From an uncultured Clostridia bacterium (GTDB lineage: Bacteria > Bacillota > Clostridia > Christensenellales > CAG-138), in NCBI GenBank assembly GCA_937894955.1, contig CALAXO010000183.1, positions 1 to 16,967 of the forward strand: DNA of 16,967 nt. Reading direction: 5' to 3'. Below are positions 12,363-16,967 of this stretch, piece by piece (the stretch's first letter is position 1; every line of letters begins with the position of its first letter). The notes under the pieces were generated by a model, which searched no databases, had not been told where the DNA came from, and was given only the letters and a program-made list of their open reading frames with translations. A program made the translations under genes and the position numbers.

Positions 12363-15050
12363 ATGAAAAAGCTTGCAATCGGAATTCTTGCGCATGTTGA
12401 CGCAGGCAAAACAACATTATGCGAAGCATTGCTCTACCTCAGCGGTGCGATAAGAAAGCGCGGCAGGGTGGACAGGGGCGACGCATACCTCGACACGCAC
12501 ACGCTTGAAAAGGCGCACGGAATAACGATATTTTCAAAGCAGGCAAAGTTCAGTTACAACGATGTAGAGTTCACTGTGGTTGACACGCCCGGGCATGTTG
12601 ATTTTTCCGCCGAAGCGGAGCGCGCACTGAGCGTGCTTGATTACGCAGTGCTTGTTGTGAGCGGCACCGACGGAGTTCAGTCCCATACCGAAACCCTTTG
12701 GAAGCTTTTGCGCAGATACAACATTCCGACATTTATTTTCATCAACAAAACAGATATAATGCTGCGAAGCCGCAGCGAACTTATCGAAGAGATTCAACGG
12801 CGGCTTTCGGAAAGATGCGTTGCATTTGAACCCTGCGAAGGCACAGATCCCGAGTTTTGCAAAAGCGAAGTCTTCCTTGAAAATCTTGCCCTTGCCGATG
12901 ATGCGCTTTTTGAAAAGCATTCCGCGGAGCGAATTGTCGATGCGGACATTTCCGCCGCAATTTCGGAACGGAGGATTTTTCCCTGTTTTTTCGGTTCGGC
13001 GCTGAAAACGGACGGCGTTTCCGACTTTATCACCTGCCTTTCGCATTATTCACGCGAGCGCGAGTTTAAAAAAGATTTTGCGGCAAGAGTTTATAAAATC
13101 ACATATGATCCGCAGGGAACGCGCCTGACACATATCCGTCTCACGGGCGGAAGTCTGTCCCCGCGCACTGCCGTTGCCTATACTGCACGAAACGGCGAAC
13201 GGCTGACCGAAAAAATTGCCCGCATAGTGTTCTGTTCCGGTGCAAAATTCACTCAAACCGAACGCGCCGAATGCGGCGATCTTGCGGCCGTTTCCGGGCT
13301 TTCCGCAACGTACCCCGGGCAGGGCTTGGGCGATGAGGATTCCACACTTCCGCCGCTGCTTGAACCTGTTCTGAGCTATCGAATTCTTCTCCCCGGCGAC
13401 TGCGATGCGCGAACATTCCTTCCGAAGCTCAAACGACTGGAGGACGAGGATCCGACGCTGAAACTCGACAAAACCGATAATGTGCACGAAATTCAGGCAA
13501 GGCTGATGGGTGAAATGCAGATTGAAATCCTAAAAAATCTTATTTTGGAGCGATTTGGCGTTGAAGTTTCGGTCGATGACGGGCGAATCTTGTATCGCGA
13601 AACGATTCTTGCTCCCGTTGAAGGTATCGGGCACTTTGAACCGCTGCGGCATTACGCGGAGGTTCATCTGCTGTTGGAGCCGCTGCCCGCGGGGAGCGGG
13701 CTTGTTTTCGCCTCCGCATGTGCGCCGAATTCACTCGATTTGGATATTCAAAGGCTTGTGCCGGCGCATCTCCGCGAAAAAATTCATCTCGGCGTGCTGA
13801 CGGGTTCACCGATAACAGATATGAAGCTGACTCTCGTTGCGGGGCGGGCGAGCCTTCACCATACCGAGGGCGGCGATTTCCGACAGGCAACCTATCGTGC
13901 TGTACGGCAGGGATTGATGTGCGCGCAAAACATCCTGTTAGAGCCCTTCTACTCGTTCCGACTTGAACTCCCGCGTGAAAACCTCGGCAGAGCAATAAAC
14001 GACATTCGCGGCATGGGCGGCAGTTTTTCCGCGCCCGAAGAAGGCGCCGACGGCGAAAGCTGCGCATTCTGCGGCACTGCGCCCGTCTCCGCCATGCGCG
14101 GCTACACGCGTGAGCTTGCGGCATACACACGCGGCAGAGGGCGGCTCGGCTGTGAATTTTCGCACTACGGGCAATGCCGAAATGCCGAAAGCGTAATCGC
14201 GCAATTCGCCTATGACCCGGAGCGTGACCTTGAAAACACTCCCGATTCCGTTTTCTGCTCCCACGGCGCAGGAGTCATTGTTAAATGGAATGACGTTCGG
14301 AACTATATGCATATTGATACCGGGCTGAACCTTACAGGCGCTCCGCGCCCGAGCGACTCCGTGCCGCACGAATCGGATAATCACCGTGCCGCAAACCCGA
14401 AAGTGCTTTCCTGCAATTTGAACGTTGACGAAAAGGAGCTTGAAGCCATCATGCTCCGTGAATTCGGCCCGATTAAGCGGCCGGAGTACAAACGCCCCGC
14501 GCAAAACGGAGATTCGGATTCAAAATTCAAAAGCTCCGAGCCTGCCGAACCCAAAAAGAAGGATTACCTCATCGTTGACGGATATAACATCATATTCGCA
14601 TGGGAAGGGCTGAATAAGCTTGCAAAAAGCGATATCGCCGCCGCACGGAAAAAGCTGATGGACATCCTCAGCAACTATTGCGCATACAAAAAGAACGAAG
14701 TCATACTCGTTTTTGACGGCTATAAACTGAAGGGCAATGCCGGAGAGCGTTTCAATTATCATTCTCTGCGCGTTGCATACACAAAGGAAAACGAAACGGC
14801 CGATATGTTCATCGAGCGGCTGATATTCGAAATCGGAAAAAACTACTCCGTTCGCGTTGCAACGGGCGACGGAATGATTCAGCTTGCAAGCACGCGCACC
14901 GGCACTTTGCGCATGACCGCGCGGGAGCTTGAAGCAGAGGTTGAAAGTGTGAACGAAAAGCTCCGCTGCATCATGGCGGAGCTGAAGCGCGGAGAAGCAA
15001 AAACAAAGCTCAGCATTCCGCCGCTGCCGAACGGCGAAAATGAAGACTGA
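12363..15050 (+). CDS. TetM/EF-G-like ribosomal GTPase fused to a Rae1 (YacP)-like NYN ribonuclease domain
   Basis: This 895-residue protein joins two ribosome-linked modules. Residues 1 to about 680 follow EF-G/TetM order. The G domain has P-loop AHVDAGKTT (10-18), switch region HTLEKAHGITIFS, DTPGH (74-78) and NKTD (128-131). Domain II and III-type sequences follow, then domain IV with HHTEGGDF (499-506) and domain V with YTRELAAYTRGRGRL. After a polar linker, residues about 735-885 match Rae1/YacP, which cuts mRNA in the ribosomal A site in Bacillus subtilis. Motifs there are YLIVDGYNIIFAW (D739), VILVFDGYKLKGNAGER (D785), YTKENETADMFIERL (D814), VATGDG (D836) and a TARELEAEVE tail. The loop that Tet(M) uses against tetracycline is not conserved, so I do not call it resistance. 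The ATG at 12363 is chosen with AGGCGG at 12351-12356; earlier in-frame starts have less support. It diverges from proS. Domain assignments are strong; the joint function is inferred. Confidence 0.88.
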   Translation: MKKLAIGILAHVDAGKTTLCEALLYLSGAIRKRGRVDRGDAYLDTHTLEKAHGITIFSKQAKFSYNDVEFTVVDTPGHVDFSAEAERALSVLDYAVLVVSGTDGVQSHTETLWKLLRRYNIPTFIFINKTDIMLRSRSELIEEIQRRLSERCVAFEPCEGTDPEFCKSEVFLENLALADDALFEKHSAERIVDADISAAISERRIFPCFFGSALKTDGVSDFITCLSHYSREREFKKDFAARVYKITYDPQGTRLTHIRLTGGSLSPRTAVAYTARNGERLTEKIARIVFCSGAKFTQTERAECGDLAAVSGLSATYPGQGLGDEDSTLPPLLEPVLSYRILLPGDCDARTFLPKLKRLEDEDPTLKLDKTDNVHEIQARLMGEMQIEILKNLILERFGVEVSVDDGRILYRETILAPVEGIGHFEPLRHYAEVHLLLEPLPAGSGLVFASACAPNSLDLDIQRLVPAHLREKIHLGVLTGSPITDMKLTLVAGRASLHHTEGGDFRQATYRAVRQGLMCAQNILLEPFYSFRLELPRENLGRAINDIRGMGGSFSAPEEGADGESCAFCGTAPVSAMRGYTRELAAYTRGRGRLGCEFSHYGQCRNAESVIAQFAYDPERDLENTPDSVFCSHGAGVIVKWNDVRNYMHIDTGLNLTGAPRPSDSVPHESDNHRAANPKVLSCNLNVDEKELEAIMLREFGPIKRPEYKRPAQNGDSDSKFKSSEPAEPKKKDYLIVDGYNIIFAWEGLNKLAKSDIAAARKKLMDILSNYCAYKKNEVILVFDGYKLKGNAGERFNYHSLRVAYTKENETADMFIERLIFEIGKNYSVRVATGDGMIQLASTRTGTLRMTARELEAEVESVNEKLRCIMAELKRGEAKTKLSIPPLPNGENED

Positions 15051-15087
15051 TGCATAAAGTCCCCCGCTTTTTGCGGCATATGCGGCG

Positions 15088-15114
15088 CAGGGAAAACCCT
15101 GAGCGGAACCCGCT
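15088..15114 (+). other. Two small adjacent hairpins after the fusion gene
   Basis: CAGGG-AAAA-CCCTG (15088-15101) and AGCGG-AAC-CCGCT (15102-15114) are perfect short stem-loops lying side by side 37 bases past the stop codon. No T tract follows, so a terminator call is weak. The 311-base gap between this gene and the CoA-transferase gene also holds the 21-bp repeat, a promoter and a leader hairpin, listed separately. Confidence 0.45.
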
Positions 15115-15127
15115 GCATTCGAACATG

Positions 15128-15198
15128 CCCGCATACCTGCCCGCTGTCCCCGCATACCTGCCCGCTGTCCCCGCATACCTGCCCGCTGTCCCCGCATA
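15128..15198. repeat. 21-bp tandem repeat, three perfect copies plus 8 bases
   Basis: The unit CCCGCATACCTGCCCGCTGTC up to its last base occurs at 15128-15148, 15149-15169 and 15170-15190, followed by CCCGCATA (15191-15198). All copies are identical. The plus strand holds an ATG-to-TAA frame (15125-15199) reading M, then PAYLPAV three times, then PA, but no ribosome binding site precedes it. The repeat sits just upstream of the CoA-transferase promoter. Confidence 0.92.
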
Positions 15199-15222
15199 AT
15201 CGAAGTTTTGCGGAAACTTTGC

Positions 15223-15251
15223 TTGATTTTTTCCTCCGACAGGTATATACT
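15223..15251 (+). promoter_or_regulatory. Sigma-A-like promoter of the CoA-transferase operon
   Basis: TTGATT (15223-15228) lies exactly 17 bases from TATACT (15246-15251). The predicted start near 15258 leaves a 104-base leader before the first gene. Confidence 0.65.
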
Positions 15252-15259
15252 TACAGTTG

Positions 15260-15340
15260 AACGGAGGAGCTGCGGCACAAACCCTGTTTGCTCCGCCGTT
15301 TCTGTTTAAACGATTTCAAAAATCCGACCCTTTTCGGGTC
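15260..15340 (+). promoter_or_regulatory. Structured leader of the CoA-transferase operon
   Basis: AACGGAGGAGC (15260-15270) pairs with GCTCCGCCGTT (15290-15300) with one mismatch, forming a hairpin at the very 5' end of the predicted mRNA. It would bury a decoy GGAGG. A second hairpin, GACCC-TTTTC-GGGTC (15326-15340), ends ten bases before the true AAAAGGAGAG. The first could protect the mRNA 5' end. I recognise no known riboswitch class. Confidence 0.5.
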
Positions 15341-15361
15341 AGTATCAAAAGGAGAGAAAGT

Positions 15362-16051
15362 ATGCCTAAATTCATTACTGTGGAAGAAGCCGTAAAGCTT
15401 ATCCCCGACGGCGCAACCGTTATGTTCGGCGGCTTTATGGGCTGCGGCAACGCCCACAAATTCATCGATGCTCTCTCAAAGAGCGGTGTTAAGGATCTGA
15501 CCATGATCAGCAACGATGCATCAATGCCCGGCGGCCCCATGGGTGAGGATTACTACGGCGTTGCGAAGCTCGTTCACAACAAGCAAATTAAAAAGCTCAT
15601 TGCAACCCATGTCGGCCTCAATCCCGAGGTTGCGACCCAGTCCATGGTTGACGGCACTCTCGAAGTGCAGCTCATTCCGCAGGGTTCCCTTGCCGAAATG
15701 ATTCGTGCGGGCGGCGGCGGTCTCGGCGGCGTTCTGACCCCCGCAGGCGTCGGCACCATCGTTGAAGACAGTCCCTACTGCCTCGGCAAACAGACGATAG
15801 ACGGCCGTGATTATTTGCTTATGAAGCCCATCCATGCTGATTTTGCCGTTATTTGCGGTGCAAAAATCGATAAGGCGGGCAATGTTTGGTACAAGGGCAA
15901 CACCAGCAACTTTAACCTTGTTATGGCAACCGCGGCAGACACGGTTATTGCCGAAGCCGAAGAGATCGTTGAAATCGGCGAAATAGAACCCGAAAACGTC
16001 CGCACTTACGGCGTACTTGTTGACTATGTTGTTGAAGGAGGCAAACTTTAA
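15362..16051 (+). CDS. 3-oxoacid/acetoacetate-butyrate CoA-transferase subunit A (CtfA/AtoD-like)
   Basis: This 229-residue protein is the alpha subunit of a family I CoA-transferase, which moves CoA between acyl-CoA and a free acid such as acetate, butyrate or acetoacetate. The N-terminus shows the subunit A signature VMFGGFMGCGNAHKFIDAL (20-38). Further on are MISNDASMPGGPMGEDYYGV, then GSLAEMIRAGGGGLGGVLTP and GVGTIVEDSPYCLGKQ, and GAKIDKAGNVWYKGNTSNFN. The usual length is about 220 residues. AAAAGGAGAG upstream of 15362 fixes the start; the longer frame from 15257 is leader. Its stop overlaps the start of subunit B by one base (TAATG), implying translational coupling. The physiological substrate (CtfA, AtoD or ScoA type) cannot be decided from sequence. 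Confidence 0.93.
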   Translation: MPKFITVEEAVKLIPDGATVMFGGFMGCGNAHKFIDALSKSGVKDLTMISNDASMPGGPMGEDYYGVAKLVHNKQIKKLIATHVGLNPEVATQSMVDGTLEVQLIPQGSLAEMIRAGGGGLGGVLTPAGVGTIVEDSPYCLGKQTIDGRDYLLMKPIHADFAVICGAKIDKAGNVWYKGNTSNFNLVMATAADTVIAEAEEIVEIGEIEPENVRTYGVLVDYVVEGGKL

Positions 16052-16707
16052 TGGATAAGGCTCAGATAAAGGCGTTCATCGCAGCGCGTGTTGCAAAAGA
16101 ACTTAAAGACGGCGATGTTGTCAACCTCGGCATCGGTCTTCCCACCCTCGTTCCCGCATATCTTCCCGAAAGCGTTCACGTTATCCTTCAGAGCGAGAAC
16201 GGCACCATCGGCACCGCTCCCGTAACGGACGAAAACCGTGATCCGTTCCACGTTGTTGATGCAGGCGGCAGCCCCTCCGCAGCAGCCCCCGGTGCATGTT
16301 TCATCGACAGCGCATCATCTTTCGCACTCATTCGCGGCGGCCATGTTGACGCAACAATCCTCGGCGGTCTTGAAGTTGACGAAGAAGGCTCCCTTGCAAA
16401 CTGGATCATCCCCGGCAAAAAAATGCCCGGCATGGGCGGCGCAATGGATTTGCTCGTCGGCGCAAAGAACGTTATCGTTGCAATGGAACACACCGCAAAA
16501 GGCAAGCCCAAAATTCTTAAAAAATGCAAACTGCCCTACACCGCAGTCAAGTGCATCACAAAGATCATCACCGAAATGGGCGTTATGCTCGTAACTCCCG
16601 AAGGTCTGCTGCTTACCGAATACAACCCCGAATTCACTGTTGAGCAGATTCGGGAAGCAACCGAAGCAACCCTTATCATCTCCCCCGAACTGAAGCCCAT
16701 GGCATAA
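16051..16707 (+). CDS. 3-oxoacid/acetoacetate-butyrate CoA-transferase subunit B (CtfB/AtoA-like)
   Basis: This 218-residue protein is the beta subunit that carries the catalytic glutamate. The signature VNLGIGLPTLVPAYL (24-38) is followed by LQSENGTIG, where E49 forms the glutamyl-CoA thioester. Further family motifs are FIDSASSFALIRGGHVDATI, LGGLEVDEEGSLANWIIPGK, and KMPGMGGAMDLLVGAKNVIV with MEHTAKGKPKILKKC. The length matches CtfB/AtoA. It begins inside the stop codon of subunit A, so the two subunits are made in step. GGAGG at 16037-16041, within subunit A, provides the ribosome binding site. The operon ends here with a strong terminator. The enzyme probably serves short-chain fatty acid metabolism of a fermenting anaerobe. 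Confidence 0.94.
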   Translation: MDKAQIKAFIAARVAKELKDGDVVNLGIGLPTLVPAYLPESVHVILQSENGTIGTAPVTDENRDPFHVVDAGGSPSAAAPGACFIDSASSFALIRGGHVDATILGGLEVDEEGSLANWIIPGKKMPGMGGAMDLLVGAKNVIVAMEHTAKGKPKILKKCKLPYTAVKCITKIITEMGVMLVTPEGLLLTEYNPEFTVEQIREATEATLIISPELKPMA

Positions 16708-16715
16708 GTCGGCGC

Positions 16716-16746
16716 CGAATGCACCCCGTGTTTCGGAATGCATTCG
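16716..16746 (+). other. Hairpin just after the CoA-transferase operon
   Basis: CGAATGCA (16716-16723) pairs perfectly with TGCATTCG (16739-16746) across a 15-base loop, nine bases past the stop codon. The following TTATTGTATTC is only partly T-rich. It may be a 3' stabilising stem ahead of the main terminator. Confidence 0.5.
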
Positions 16747-16774
16747 TTATTGTATTCAAATTGTTTTAAAAAAG

Positions 16775-16811
16775 AACATCGACCGTTCCGAAAATCGGAA
16801 CGGTCGATGTT
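16775..16811. terminator. Bidirectional terminator between the CoA-transferase operon and prfA
   Basis: AACATCGACCGTTCCGA (16775-16791) pairs perfectly with TCGGAACGGTCGATGTT (16795-16811), 17 base pairs around an AAA loop. TTAAATTATA follows on the right, and AAAAAAG precedes on the left, giving T-rich tails on both strands. It separates two convergent transcripts. Confidence 0.88.
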
Positions 16812-16862
16812 TAAATTATATTCGTATCAGTTTTCAACGGTTTATTGTCTTTCCGACCCGAC

Positions 16863-16967
16863 TCACTCCGCATCCTCACCTGCAAGCTGCTTTGTGCGTT
16901 CGGCAAGAATCAGTCCTTCGATAATTTCATCCATATCACCGTCAATGAACTGCGGCAGTTTATAGAT
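16863..16967 (-). CDS. prfA: Peptide chain release factor 1, C-terminal end (partial)
   Basis: The last 34 residues of a leftward gene run off the window edge. The frame opens with IYKLPQFIDGDMDEIIEGLI, continues LAERTKQLAG, and stops at TGA 16865-16863. This fits the end of RF1, where DHRIxxTxxKL is followed by (M/I)xGxxDExIxxLIxxxxxxxL, as in Bacillus and Escherichia coli PrfA. RF1 reads UAA and UAG stop codons on the ribosome; its GGQ domain lies outside the window. The call rests on a short segment, but the spacing of KL, GD, DE and LI is characteristic. Confidence 0.75.
   Translation of the reverse strand: MYKLPQFIDGDMDEIIEGLILAERTKQLAGEDAE

Noticed and set aside
12363..15050. Tetracycline resistance gene (tetM/tetW type)
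   Set aside because: The key domain IV loop is different and a nuclease domain is fused at the C-terminus; similarity to Tet proteins alone does not support resistance.
14520..15278. 252-codon minus-strand frame including three MRGQRAG units
   Set aside because: Most of it is antisense to the NYN domain of the fusion gene, and the N-terminal part is the 21-bp repeat read backwards.

Overview
The window looks like chromosomal DNA of a spore-forming Gram-positive anaerobe of the Clostridia (Bacillota). Three sporulation or germination genes (spoIIR, sleB, ypeB) lie together, translation starts carry AGGAGG-type ribosome binding sites, promoters are sigma-A-like, proS is headed by a T-box leader, and a two-subunit CoA-transferase of the clostridial butyrate/acetoacetate type is present. 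GC content appears moderate. No species can be named from this alone.

Layout. Positions 1-4500 are read leftward: an MscS-type channel (74-919), then ypeB (1183-2883), sleB (2952-3623) and spoIIR (3718-4497), transcribed spoIIR to sleB to ypeB. SpoIIR belongs to forespore-to-mother-cell signalling. SleB is the cortex-lytic enzyme used in germination, and YpeB is its usual partner. ispE (4725-5600, isoprenoid synthesis) diverges from spoIIR across overlapping promoters. A shared terminator separates it from a leftward tRNA-Arg(ACG) gene that has a perfect consensus promoter.

Positions 5855-10300 form an accessory region. It starts with about 600 bases of repeat- and hairpin-rich DNA holding one doubtful small ORF. 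Next is a 211-residue serine recombinase with all catalytic residues of the invertase/resolvase family. Just behind it lie two 20-bp near-palindromic sites in inverted orientation, each with two 9-bp arms around a 2-bp centre, 157 bp apart. The DNA between them holds a promoter facing right and another facing left. Downstream are a four-TM protein, a single-TM protein, a large lipoprotein and a basic 53-residue protein, ending in two strong hairpins. My main hypothesis is that this is a small invertible promoter cassette controlling a cell-envelope operon.

Positions 10376-12188 hold leftward proS (type 3 prolyl-tRNA synthetase) with a T-box leader whose specifier region reads proline codons. 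Diverging from it is an 895-residue protein that joins a TetM/EF-G-like ribosomal GTPase to a C-terminal NYN nuclease resembling RNase Rae1 (YacP). This suggests one polypeptide that binds the ribosome and cuts mRNA. It lacks the loop typical of true tetracycline-protection proteins. After a triplicated 21-bp repeat comes the ctfA-ctfB-like CoA-transferase operon, a 17-bp-stem terminator, and the 3' end of leftward prfA (release factor 1) running off the window.
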